A DNA stretch of 64,000 bases, taken from assembly GCA_002197995.1 (NCBI GenBank), contig NGZR01000001.1, forward strand, positions 9,920,001-9,984,000. The letters run 5' to 3'. This document shows, one piece after another, positions 10,042 through 20,127 of this stretch. The translations under genes were made by a program, and so were the position numbers. Position 1 is the stretch's first letter; each line of letters opens with the position of its first letter. This DNA comes from Gaeumannomyces sp. JS-464. Lineage: Eukaryota; Ascomycota; Sordariomycetes; Magnaporthales; Magnaporthaceae. The notes beneath the pieces are model-generated. The model was not told the origin of the DNA. It searched no databases and saw only the letters and a list, made by a program, of their open reading frames with translations.

Positions 10042-12230
10042 TTATACAGACTCTTCTTTAATGCTCCCAACCGCCTCGGCCCCCGAATGACGTGCGCCTC
10101 CCTCTCGGGGCCCGCGAGCATGTGCTCGACGTTGACCCTCGGGCCCTTGAACCACTTGTGCGCGTCGACGGCGAACCAGACGATGGCGAGCAGCATGGGC
10201 ACGCCCCAGACGACCACGGTCCAGTTCATCCGGTCCGGCGTCAGGTCCTCGCCCGTGGAGCTGGGCAGGCACAGGATCGGGATCATGAGGGCGGTGAAGG
10301 CCGTCGAGAGCGTGCCGAACACCCAGCTGTACCGCCCCAGGTTCCATGGCCCCGGGCGGAAGCGGCCGCCCACCACGTAGGTGCGGATCGCGATCGGGAC
10401 GGTGAAGGAGAAGAAGGCGGCCAGAGCTCCGATCTGTGGGCGGTTTATGGTTAGCTGGGTCGGGGGATTTGTTTTCGCTGCTGCTTGTCGCCGTAGTAGA
10501 GCCCCACCCCGCTTGCTGGTGCTGGTGGCAGGCGGAAAAGAGAAGCTTACCGAGAAGATGGCGCCGATGGCGACGTCGCCGGCGAACAGCAGTAGCACCA
10601 TCAGGCAGCCCACTGTGCAGTTCATCCAGACGGCGTTGACGGGCGTCTTGGTTATCGGGTTCACGCGAGACCACAGCTTGGCGAAGGGGAAGCAGCCGTC
10701 ACGGGCGTAGGCAAAGGTGCTGTCACGTCAAGGGGTTAGAAAGAAGGGCCACCAGTGTGGGTTGACAGCATGGACACTTACACGCCTAGGTCGTTTCATG
10801 TTAGCAGTGTTCCGGGCATTAAGACCACGTGGAGCATGAAGGAGGGGGAAGGAAGGTCACGTACGAGATGCCGCGATCATGCAGCCCTGCCCCATCGAGA
10901 AACCCGCAACGATGGTGAGCGCCAGACACGCCAGCGCGGCGTCGCGCGACAGGACCTGGACGAGGTACGAGGCCCAGGGCTGACCCAGGTCCGAGTCGAG
11001 CGCGGCGCTGATGTCGACGACGGTGTAGGCGACGACGACCTGCAGGACCCAGCCGGCGACGCCGCCCACGGTGGCCGTGAGCACGATGGCGCGGGGCGCG
11101 GCGATATTCGCGTTGCTGCTCTCCTCGCTCAGGTGGAAGGGCGAGTCGTAGCCGCTCATGGTCCAGATGACGGCGATGAAGGACATGAGCACGGCCACGC
11201 CGTCGGGGAAGCCGGTGCCCGCGTGGAAGGAGCCCCAGACGTCGGCCGACGGGTTGAAGCGCGGCAGGCCGGCCGCCTCGCGCGCGCCGCCGGGCGCGGC
11301 GAGCAGCACGACGACGACGACGAGCAGCGCCGCCATGTTGAAGGTCGAGCCGGCCGAGTTGAAGGTGGCGAGCCACCGCGTCGGCATCGACGACATGACC
11401 GAGTGCGTCACCATGAGCAGCACCGTCACCAGGAAGACGTGCCAGCGCTCCGGGACGTAGTCCGGGTTCGCCATCGAGGCGGCCGCGCACGTCATGGCTG
11501 CCACGCCATAGTTGACGGACGGCGCGCCCGCCACCTGGCTCAGCCAGTTGGACCAGCCCGTCACCCAGGCCGCGAAGGGACCCCACCGCGGCCCGGCGAG
11601 GACGGCGCTGGCGTAGTAGAGGCCGCCCGAGGTTGGCATGGCGGAGCAGAGCTCGGCTGGAACGGATATGCCGAGTATCTAGGTGTTAGCGCAGCGCCCC
11701 AGATGATGCGTGGACTCGCAAGGCCCGGCGCAAAGGAGATGCGATCAAGGGCTTACCCATGCTTGCGGCGATGCAGCCGATAAAGACCAGGGCAACGAGC
11801 CAGCCCCAGACCATCCCCGGGGTTCCTGCATACCCCATCCCATACTGCAGCGTGGACGCGAACGACGGCAACAAGCCGAGGACGGCAAACGATACTAAGG
11901 GATCCCAGCGACGCAGCGCCCGCGTGTCAGCATCTCTGCAACCATCCTATCTGAAAGGAGAGCCAGCCAACCTACCACAAAAGGTCGTCCACAGCGTAAA
12001 TTCGCGCTTAAACTCGGGCCTGTTGATCGAACGTGGCGTTGATTAGCGGCGGATTTCCAACAAGCCCTTTTTCCTATCCCGAGGAGCTGCTGCTGCCGCA
12101 CTCACTTGTAGCCCAGAGCCGCGAGAACCTCGTCGTCGCGGTTGTACCCGCGCTCAAGGATGGCCACCTCCCCCGGCGCCAGGGTCGACGTCACGGGCTT
12201 GTCATCCCCGACCGTCTTCTTGTCCGCCAT
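10042..12230 (-). CDS. APC-superfamily amino acid / choline / GABA permease
   Basis: A twelve-helix plasma-membrane transporter of the fungal Hnm1/Uga4-like group; substrate cannot be read from sequence. Exons: 12230-12106, 12019-11976, 11894-11757, 11656-10865, a 4-base microexon 10785-10782, 10719-10553 and 10433-10042. Splicing restores the family signatures FCVSFAVLGLLPSFASTLQY, SMAELCSAMPTSGGLYYASA, MSGYDSPFHLSEE and SRVTFAYARDGCFPFAK; the last exists only if the microexon GCGT is included. The frame runs on to 9735 as an atypical Cys-rich tail. Adding one G to the 5-base run at 10080-10084 gives a normal short tail ending GSIKEESV with a stop at 10042, which I prefer. A GTAAGC donor near 12468 and a TAG shortly before the ATG suggest a 5' leader intron. 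The gene converges on the ZIP transporter. Confidence 0.85.
10782..10785 (-). other. 4-base microexon of the permease gene
   Basis: On the minus strand the sequence reads ...CCTAG, GCGT, GTAAGT..., so the four bases are flanked by a perfect acceptor and donor. Only their inclusion keeps the frame and gives SRVTFAYARDG at the conserved site. The flanking introns are about 79 and 62 bases. Confidence 0.75.
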
Positions 12231-13312
12231 CGTGTTAGGTTGCTATAGCACTGGGCTGGGCAAGCAGCTGCGATCCGGTAAAGTCGAATGGGTGTTGTTT
12301 TCTGCCGTCCGTGAAGATGTCGACTGCCTCGAGGAATCCTGGGACGGCGCGTTGCAATGCCGGCCCCCAGGGGGGTTCTTAAGACAGAGGTGGCTTGTTA
12401 CGGGCAGAAGCAACGGGGTGCGGGGGCGCGCGCACCCGACCCCAACAAGCTTCGTCCGAATTGCTTACCTAGATCTGACGGTTCGATCAAGTAAGGTTTT
12501 GGCTAAAGCCGCCTAGTCCCGGGAACAGGAAGCTGCAGGACCCTGCGCCCGACCTGCGGAGATAGAGGTGCCAGATCCAGATATTGATTAGCAGCAGGGA
12601 CAGGCCGGCGGTGAGGGAGCCATGGGAAAGGCGTCGCGGCGAGAAAGGAAGAAGATGGGGGCAGAGATGGATCGAGAGGAGAGGGAGCAGAAGCGCACCT
12701 CGGTCGAAGGAGACGGCCTCGTGAGAGGCAGTCAAGGTGGGACATTTTAGGACCGACAGAGTGCACAATCGTCCATCCCGAAACAGGGACCCGATCAAGC
12801 TCTCGCAGGCGGGCAGGGAACGGTCGCGCATGCAGGAATGCACATGCGGTCGAGATAAGGAGGGCGGGGGTGGTGGTATCTGGCGTGGAACCGTGGCAGC
12901 ACGAGATAAGACAAAGCACCAATATGGACGGACGGCTGTTGATGCAGCAGGGGGGGTTGGTGCCACTTTGATGGGGAAGCTTGGAGATGATGGACATCGA
13001 TCGGATGGTGATTTAATTGGTAGACAATCGCGGCAGACCAGATACGGCAAGAATATCGCAAATACTAGAATAGAAGATGAATGGCAATAGCCGTGCCATT
13101 AAGTCCTAGAAATTGCACCCCCCCCCCCGACGTTTCTTCACGGTATTTGTTACACTAGGTACAGGACAGATTCCATTATTTGTTTTTTTGTTTTTTTTTC
13201 TTCTTTTGTTTTTTCCCCCGCTTCCTCTATCCCCGCCACGCCCACCATCGTCAAGTCGTACCATCATGATCACGTGTGAATCCCCGCCCATCATTCTTCC
13301 CTCCGCAGTGTC
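12231..13312. other. intergenic; promoter of the permease, no gene seen
   Basis: About 1.1 kb between two minus-strand genes. It contains an 11-base C run (13118-13128) and T-rich tracts (13170-13220) near the aminopeptidase 3' end. No open frame is convincing. Confidence 0.5.
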
Positions 13313-14892
13313 TTAAATGCGCCACATGGTAAGAGGACCAAGCCTGAACGAGGCAGCGTCGGCGGTCAGACCAAAGGGCTTGGATCCACGCATAGCAGCA
13401 GGAGCGGGCGAACGACGGGCCGGGAAGCCGTCGAAGCTGCGAGCATAGGTGCCGATGGCGTACGCGATGCCCTTGGCCATGACGCCCAGCGCGGTGCCGT
13501 TGAGGTTGGCGACCGTGTCGTTGGCCGTGTGGTAGTAGGGATCCAGGATGGCGCCCGCGACGCCGCCGTATTTGGCCACCTGCTCGGGCGTCTTGACCTC
13601 GTCGGCACCAGTCGTCAGGCCGCCCGAGGCGATACCCGCGTCGAGGAAGCCCGCGTAGTCGCTGCGGCCCGAGAACTCGGAGGGGTCGGACGGGAGGCCG
13701 CGGGCCTTGAAGTACCCCTCCCACAGTGACTCGATCTCTGCGGAACCGGGAGGCCCTTGGATGCCGAAGGCGTCGCCGTCGCCGTCGAGGATGCCATACA
13801 CGAAATTGTTGCTTCCCACCATGTCAAAGTTGAGATACGCGCGGATCTTGGCCAGCTCGCCTGCGGGTGCGTTGCGCGTGTAGTAGTAGGAGCCGAGCAG
13901 GCCGTCCTCCTCGGCCGTCCACCACGCGAACCGGACGGCGTTGGTGAGGCCGAACTTGGCCAGCTGCACGGCCGTCTCGAGGATCGACACGGTGCCGCTG
14001 CCGTCGTCGTTGACGCCGGGCCCCTCCGCGACCGAGTCGGCGTGCGCGCCGGCCATGATGATGTTGCTCTGGTTGCCCCGCTTCGAGGTCGCGATGAGGT
14101 TGTAGCTCGTGAGGTTGACGTACTCGATGGCGAGGTCGGCCATGACTGGGCCCGCTTTAACCCGCGCGAGAAGGGCAACGCCGTCTTCGTAGCGCATCAT
14201 GGTGGTGGGGACGAGGCTTGCGACATCGTCGCCAAGCACACCGTTGCCGAAGGATCTAGACGCTTTAGTTAGCCTTGTTCTCACCAAATCACGGGAAGAC
14301 AGTTGTGGACCATGATTGGAGGGTGTGGTACTTACGGGCTGTCAACTGCATTGCGAACGATAGCACCGACTGCGCCGGCTTTCTTGGAAAGTTGTGACTT
14401 GAGCTCGAAGGAGCAGGTGCCGCGCAGGATGAGGGTAAGAGCGCCGGTCGCATCAGGGTAGTTCTGGGGCTCGCAGCCCAGGGCGTCAACAACGACAATG
14501 GGAACGCCCTTGAAGACGCCAGGAATAAGCTGTCTGTCCGTGGTGGTGGTCATGGCGGAGCTGGGGTAGTTGACGCCGTCGACAGTGACATTGGCCGGGT
14601 CGCGGGCGATGCGGAACAGGGTTGGCTGGCGCTCAATGTTGTAAAAGTTTGTTTGCTTCAACGTCTCCTCAACGTAGTCCATCGTGAGGTCGAAGCCGGG
14701 TTGCTGCCACTGACGGTTGCGGCCAGGAGTCGAGTATGCCAGGTCCTGAAGCTTCTGAGCCCGTTCTAGGACGGCGTTGACGTTCATCTCAGCCTCGAGC
14801 CTCTCGCCAGTCACGCGGTGGATGCATTTCTGGCCTTGTACCGCGGGCAGGGCGGTGGCGAGCAGCGCAGCAGCAGCGACGGCGTTCTTCAT
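13313..14892 (-). CDS. secreted or vacuolar zinc aminopeptidase, M28 family with PA domain (aminopeptidase Y / Lap2 type)
   Basis: It removes N-terminal amino acids from peptides in the extracellular space or vacuole. Exons are 14892-14336 and 14255-13313; the intron joins AVDSP to SFGNG. The start at 14892 gives a signal peptide (MKNAVAAAALLATALPAVQG). An N-terminal region is followed by a protease-associated domain (about residues 120-200, with the GTCSFELKSQLSKKAGAVGA segment) inserted before the M28 catalytic domain. All co-catalytic zinc ligands are visible: AHADSV (His, Asp), GVNDDGSG (bridging Asp), TAEEDGLLGS (catalytic Glu pair), NFDMVGS (Asp) and YYHTANDT (His). Its length of about 500 residues fits the family. 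No frame break is seen. A high GC third-base preference agrees with its neighbours. Confidence 0.9.
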
Positions 14893-15837
14893 CTTGACGG
14901 GAGGAGGCTTGGTCCAGCCGATCCAAATGACGATGGCAGGAAGACGAGCGAAGGGGTGACCGACGAGCCGTGAAGAAGAGAGAGTGAGAAACTGGAGAGG
15001 AGGGAAGGCGTCCCTTTTTCTTGCCCGACGCCGGAGAGCTGCCTGCAGATCGTCGCCCTGTCCTGCTACCTCGGCTGCCGCCAGCCGGCCGTTCTCCCCG
15101 AGTGCCCTTGCATGGCGCGCGTGCTCTTGTCTTGGGAGGTGGGACACGATATTGAGGCCCAGATTACGATGTGGGTGGTTGATTGGACGGGCCCGCCGCC
15201 AAGCGATACCGCGGTGGCCTAAATCGGGAGGTGGAATGCAACCCCGGCCTCAACCCCGCCAGTAAAGCGTGCGCCGCCGTCCAGACTCTCCTAAACAGGC
15301 GTAGCGTCTTGTTCGGCTGGTCTTCCCGTGCGTGATTGTATTTTCGTCTGCTGCTCATATGTAGGTGTGGTGCTGGTAGGGCCTTGCAGGACCAGCCACG
15401 GCTGAAGCCGGCTAAAGTGGAGTCTGGGGTATTTCTTGTCTTTATCCATGGTCCTTGCAGCAGCTGAACCAAAGACCTTCCTTTCTCGGTGATGGCGACG
15501 AACGAGCCTGATGGTCGGAAAAAGTAGCGCGAGAAGGATACAGTCATGGTGTTGACCGAGACGAAGGCACCGTGGAGCGCCGCGACTCTTGGCTCCACTG
15601 CCCCTCATTGCTTGGCCGTTATCGCCGTCGTCAGCTGCTCGGCACCGGCCATCTTGGTTGATGCCGTATCGTGGAATGTGCTGTTGGCGAAAGGCTGGAT
15701 TGTCGACAAAATAGCGAAGCTGGTCGGATATTGCTGTACTCTTGACAAAAGTCTCTTCAGACCACGGGTGTCTTGTCGGATGTCTTTGACGTCGACGCTT
15801 TGGCTGGCTGTTGTAATACTCTCGACAGATTTCTTCC
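14893..15837. other. intergenic; aminopeptidase promoter and start of a repeat-bearing region
   Basis: No convincing gene. The first 300 bases are the probable aminopeptidase promoter. From about 15780 the sequence GTCTTTGACGTCGACGCTTT introduces the minisatellite that follows and recurs in diverged form near 16038. Confidence 0.45.
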
Positions 15838-16136
15838 CCGTTCATGCGGACCACGTCTTGCAGATTTCCTTCTCACTCATGCAGGCCACGTCCTACAGAT
15901 TTCCTTCTCGCTCATGTAGGTCACACCCTACAGATTTCCTTCTCACTCAGGCAAACCACGTCTTGCAGATTTCCTTCTCACCCATGCAGACCACGCATCT
16001 TACAGATTTCCTCCTCACTCATGCAGACCACATTCTGGATGTCTTTGACATCCACACATTGGTCGGCGGCCACATGAATGAGAAGGAAATCTGCAAAAAA
16101 GTGGTCTGCATGAGGAGGAAATCTGCAAGACGTGGC
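15838..16136. repeat. 35-bp minisatellite followed by inverted copies
   Basis: Five to six direct copies of a unit of about 35 bases (core CAGATTTCCTTCTCACTCAT then GCAGACCACGTCTTA) run from 15838 to 16036; CAGAT recurs at 15861, 15896, 15931, 15966 and 16003. About 40 bases later (16077-16136) there are one and a half copies in reverse orientation, so the region can fold into a hairpin. Because 35 is not a multiple of three, the open frame across it changes register in each copy, so the array is unlikely to be coding. There are no unique spacers. Confidence 0.85.
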
Positions 16137-16913
16137 GCCAGGGCCATAAATTTTGAAAATGGCTGAAGGTAGCTTTAGTTAGAAAAGCAATAGACATAGA
16201 CAAAAAGGGCTAGATAGGCAGGGAAAGCCAGGTTGTGGTGCAAGGTGATGCCGTTGATGTGCAGTCAGAGTGATAGACTTGACAGTTTGAATGGGATTGT
16301 ATGGGTGGTTCTTGAGAGGACAATGGGTTTGAGAGAATGACGATTCAGAGAAAAAGGTGATTGGTATCGAGTGGAACATGAGTCCCGGGAAGAGGATTAT
16401 CTGGAGGGTTGGATCTGCAGAAGAGGATGGATTCTGAGAAGCGGACGGATATGGAAAGTAGAATGTGTGCTGAAAAGCGGATGACGGACCCTGAGAGAAG
16501 AATGAGTTTTGGGAAGAGGTCGGTCTGGAGAAAAAGATAGATTTGGGACGTAGCTGATCGAGAGACGGGAGCGCTGGGTTCCCAAATACTGAGAACTGAA
16601 AAGATGTGCCGGGCCACACCATCTTTGAAAAGAAAGGTCGTCACTGGGCGATGATTCCCGCGAGTTCGCAAAGTAGCGGAGAGGCAGTCCAGCCTCTTTA
16701 GGACGGAAGCCATGGGCGATGATAGACTTGAAGCCGCTTCTTTCCAGAGATCACGAGCGCAAAGAGGCGTTTGCTGAACCGCGAATGCCGCCTGGCTCGA
16801 TTCCAGACGGAGGAGAGGCAAGTGTAGTGTTGATAGAGAGGTGGAAATGGCGCGCCATGTGTCGGGGTAAAGGATAAAAGAAAACAGAGTACTCACCCCA
16901 AAGCCACCGGCCC
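16137..16913. other. purine-rich spacer, no gene seen
   Basis: The plus strand at 16260-16620 is rich in G and A (many GAGAAG/AAGAGG stretches); the complementary pyrimidine strand opens long frames of Ser/Phe/Pro that look like low-complexity by-products rather than proteins. Confidence 0.4.
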
Positions 16914-17133
16914 TTAGTTGGGCCGGCGGCGCTCCTCCTGCTCCTCCTCGAGGGCAGCGCGGTTCTTCGCCGCCACGAAGGCGGCACTGGAGGGCAAACA
17001 GACGTTAGAAAATTGCTGGGGTGAAGGAAGCAGCGCCAGAAGGCTGTCGACCGTGAGCTCACCGGACCACCAAGGTCCAACCGGCCAAAACGACCGTGGA
17101 CTTGACTGGCCGAGGCCAGAAGGTCCCCCGCAT
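16914..17133 (-). CDS. candidate 47-residue single-pass membrane protein in two exons
   Basis: This is a gene too short to stand out as an open frame. Exon 1 is 17133-17063 (ATG to GTCCG, donor GTGAGC) and exon 2 is 16986-16914 (acceptor CCAG, stop TAA). The 76-base intron has a perfect CTAAC branch point 17 bases before the acceptor. The spliced frame is exactly 48 codons. It begins MRGTFWPRPVKSTVVLAGW, with a hydrophobic stretch at about residues 13-23, then AAFVAAKNRAALEEE and a charged tail ending RRRPN. Such short proteins with one helix and a charged tail are common in mitochondrial inner-membrane complexes, but I recognise no specific family. A further GTGAGT at about 16893 may mark an intron in the 3' untranslated region. 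Confidence 0.45.
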
Positions 17134-17799
17134 AAAAATGCGGTATTGGGTGCGCGCGAGGGTGCGCAGGCGTCTGAAAAAACGATACATTTTCTCGGTC
17201 TTTTTTTTGTTGTTTTGTTGTGGAAGAGTTCTCGGACGCGTTCAGGAAATCTGTGGGGAAACTTGCCTTTTGAAGAAAAAAATTGCAGAGCTTTCTCCGG
17301 GTCACAGTACTGTCCAATAGAAATGGCCCAAAGCTTAAGCTAACCAGTGCTCTTTTCGGGCTAAGCCAGTGCTTCGTGGCCAGGTGCCAGATATGTCTTG
17401 CAGAGGGACCAGGGTCCGTGTATGGAATATTAAAGCAAAAAGAAAGGATTTTAAACAAAAGGAAAGTATATGAAATGTGTTTGGAACAAATCCGCTGCAA
17501 AAAATACTTAGGAAATTGTGGAAATGGGAGATAGCAAATAGCTCGAGAACATTTCCTAGCTACCTAGCTAGATCGGAGCCCATGGGAGCGCGGGGCGAGC
17601 GCTCCCTACCAGGAGGACCGCCAGAGGCCCGGGCACTGCCTTTAGGGCAGGGCAGCACCAAAAGCAAGTCAACGTGACCAAAAATAGGCTGCCAGGAGCT
17701 TTGACGCGTTCATGTTTCGAAGTTCCAACGTCCCACGCGCCACTCTGACACTCACCCTATCTGCCCCAGCTGGCGAGGCCGTTTGATACCAAAAGATAG

Positions 17800-17842
17800 A
17801 GGCTCTTCCCGGCCACGCACCCTTTTTGCATTTACACGCACC
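17800..17842 (+). repeat. left arm of a 43-bp inverted repeat
   Basis: The 43 bases starting AGGCTCTTCCCGGCCACGCA match the reverse complement of 18562-18604 with two mismatches. The arms are 719 bases apart. They could be the ends of a small non-autonomous element or two opposed copies of a dispersed repeat. Confidence 0.8.
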
Positions 17843-18561
17843 CTGTCCCACTTTTGGCCCGTGCAACGCCTGTGCGTTCCGGTTTCGCAGCCCACGTAAT
17901 TTTGCCTGCAAATTGAACTTGGTGCCATTTTTGATCCATTTTTCAACAATTACCCCTATGAACGAAGTGATCACGATCTCGAGCGACGGCGAGGCCGGGC
18001 CGGACGAGGCTGGGCCGGCCTCGAGGGACCGGGCCCTTTGGTAACGAGGCGCCGGCGGCAGGGCCTCGCACCCGCGCCCGCACGGGTATACGGGCCAGCG
18101 CAAGGCGTGATTACTCTCAACACGAACTGGGTGCCTCCCTGGAGGCACGTGACGAGGCTGACGAGGCGGAAGGTCCGGTGCTTACCCTCGACACTCCCCT
18201 ACCCTCAACGCCGGCCACTTTCCCCTCAACGCCGGCCGCCCTGCCTTTAAGGCTGGCCGGGAGGGACTCCACGTTCTTTCCAGCGCCTGCGCCGGCCTTT
18301 GACGAGTTTTTTTGATCCCTTTGCGAGTCCCTAGGCCCCTTTGTAGCCCTAGATAGACGGCCTTAACGCCGTGCCCCTGCACTTTTCCTATGTAATTTGG
18401 CGGATCAACACCGCATTTTGATCGTTTTTTAATAAATTGCTCGTGGCGATAACTTCTACCTGCTTCCCTTTTGTTGATTGAGCCCCTGCCTGCATTGAAG
18501 CCTATGTTCGTTTGTGTGGGTGCGCCATAGAAAAGTCCATGCGCACCGATATCGGGGTGGG

Positions 18562-18604
18562 GGTACGTGTAGATGCAAAAAGGGTGCGTGGCCGGGAAGA
18601 GCCT
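18562..18604 (-). repeat. right arm of the 43-bp inverted repeat
   Basis: Reverse complement of 17800-17842 with two mismatches; it ends ...GGGTGCGTGGCCGGGAAGAG plus CCT. Both copies open a similar short frame containing KKGAWPGRAS, so the unit may derive from a coding part of a mobile element. Confidence 0.8.
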
Positions 18605-19134
18605 CAAAAGATATGCATAGCTCGGGAAGCCAGCCAGGCAGCCTCCTTTGCAATCTCCTCGACAAGGAAAAGGACTCCTTGCGGTTGCCAGAGTACCAAA
18701 TGCATGCACACAGTTGATATCAAACTACCCACACTGCTAGATTGGTAGTTAGGCATAATGGTAGAAGACTCTCCGTTGGAGCTGCTAGGCACTTGCTCTA
18801 CTTGGAACTTTATGCTAAAGTTAAGGAGGACGACCCAAAGACTGAAGCTATAGGAGCTGCACGTGAGTGATGGGAAGCTTTTCAGTCGAGCGGTAGCTAG
18901 GAAGGCCGCGAAGGCTACTACGGGGATCGATAAACGTAAACGCATGTCACATGGCAGGACCCTATCTACATATACAGGACATATATACACGAAGATAACA
19001 AGTGTACAAGGGTTCCCGTTTTCCACCCGTCTCGGGATAATTCTGTCAGTCACCCTCGCTGCTTCCGTACTGTGAAACCAGGCAGCTATGCCGGGTAGCA
19101 AAACCGGAGGAGAAGAGACAACCACCTGGGCTAA

Positions 19135-20127
19135 TTAGGCCAAGAGGACGCGCTTCACCTTCTTGGCCTTGTCTTTGTTGTCGCTGTCACCCTTCCCCTT
19201 AGCAGGCTGCTGCTGCTTGGTGTTGGCCTTGCCCTTGGCGGGCTGCTGCTGTTTGGTGTTGGCCTTGCTCTTGGCGGGCTGGCTCTGCTTGCCGGCCTGC
19301 GCGGGAGGCGCGGCAGGCTGGGTCTCGTTGGCCGAGGCGCCGCCGTTGGGCCACACGGCGGGCCCGGGCGGGAACGCCTCCTTGGGGGGCGGGTTGGCCC
19401 AGCTGTCGAGCCCAAAGGCCCTGTCGTCGGCCTTGTAGCCGCCCGGCAGCGTGATGGTCGGCCCGGGCTCGGGGCCGTCGTAGCTGCTCTCCACCTCGAC
19501 GTGGGCGCACATGATGTAGAGCTCCTTGGCCTTGAAGGGCGGGTGGACGGCCATGTGCTCGATGCGCATCAGGTACTGGCCCTTGGGGATCTTGTCCGTC
19601 AGCTTGAAGGTGAAGCGGTCCTTGTCCTTGGTGAGCCAGCCGTCGTCCTTGCCGTTCCAGGGGATTTTGGTGCCCAGCTCGAAAAGCTTGAACCAGCGGC
19701 CGCCCCCGTCGTACTCGGTGACGTTGCCCGGGCCTTGGACATCATAATCTGCAGTGGAATGGTGGCACGTTAGCTTGGTGCCGACCCCGTTTTTGATCGA
19801 CCTTTTTGCACTCACAGTAATGGGCCCCGGGTGAAAGACGTTGCCAATGGCAGTCTTGAAGCCGACGGTGTCTTGGCCGGCCTTGATCTTGGCCGTCTTG
19901 GGCTGGGTGCGGTGGTTCATGGACCCCTTGTTGCAGCGCAGGTCGTTGCTCGTCAGGATGTCCGGGGTCCTGAGCGGCTGGAAGCCGTTGTCGTGCTCGC
20001 GGGTGAACTCCTGCGGCTTGGAAAGCTTGTCGTTGATGATGAAGATGGGGAAGAGGTAGTGGGCCGACGCAAGCTGGGGCAGCAGGAAAAGCCCCGCCGC
20101 GGCGGTCGACGTCATGGAAAACCTCAT
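19135..20127 (-). CDS. AA9 lytic polysaccharide monooxygenase with Lys/Gln-rich C-terminal extension
   Basis: A secreted copper enzyme that oxidatively cleaves cellulose or related glucans. Start 20127 gives the signal peptide MRFSMTSTAAAGLFLLPQLASA; cleavage leaves His1 (HYLFPIFIIND), the first copper ligand. DLRCNKGS carries the first disulphide Cys, and FHPGPIT the second brace His. An intron at 19815-19749 (GTGAGT to GCAG) leads into IMMSKA, after which one C must be added in AAGGCCCGGGC (19726-19735) to give the family's MSKAPGNVTEYDGGG; otherwise the frame fails. Later come YLMRIEHMAVH and KELYIMCA, holding the second Cys and axial Tyr. The usual Gln two residues before that Tyr is Glu here, and the preceding loop is about two residues short. 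The tail has repeats of PAKGKANTKQQQ and ends KKVKRVLLA, with no cellulose-binding module. Family membership is firm; activity is not shown. Confidence 0.85.
   Translation of the reverse strand: MRFSMTSTAAAGLFLLPQLASAHYLFPIFIINDKLSKPQEFTREHDNGFQPLRTPDILTSNDLRCNKGSMNHRTQPKTAKIKAGQDTVGFKTAIGNVFHPGPITVSAKRSIKNGVGTKLTCHHSTADYDVQGPGNVTEYDGGGRWFKLFELGTKIPWNGKDDGWLTKDKDRFTFKLTDKIPKGQYLMRIEHMAVHPPFKAKELYIMCAHVEVESSYDGPEPGPTITLPGGYKADDRAFGLDSWANPPPKEAFPPGPAVWPNGGASANETQPAAPPAQAGKQSQPAKSKANTKQQQPAKGKANTKQQQPAKGKGDSDNKDKAKKVKRVLLA

Larger units (their letters stand above)
17134..19134. other. gene-poor region with repeat remnants
   Basis: AT-richer sequence (17150-17560) passes into GC-rich, repetitive sequence (17950-18270, with several CCTCAACGCCGGCC-like copies). 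Short protein-like snatches occur, such as HLLYLELYAKVKEDD near 18795-18840, but each ends quickly in a stop. This suggests decayed mobile DNA, although no transposase, reverse transcriptase or LTR can be named. Confidence 0.4.

Noticed and set aside
15838..16036. Direct repeats resembling a CRISPR array
   Set aside because: The 35-bp units are contiguous, with no unique spacers, and the genome is eukaryotic; this is a minisatellite.
15546..16166. 206-codon open frame across the minisatellite
   Set aside because: The repeat unit is 35 bases, so the reading register changes in every copy and the apparent protein repeat is an artefact.
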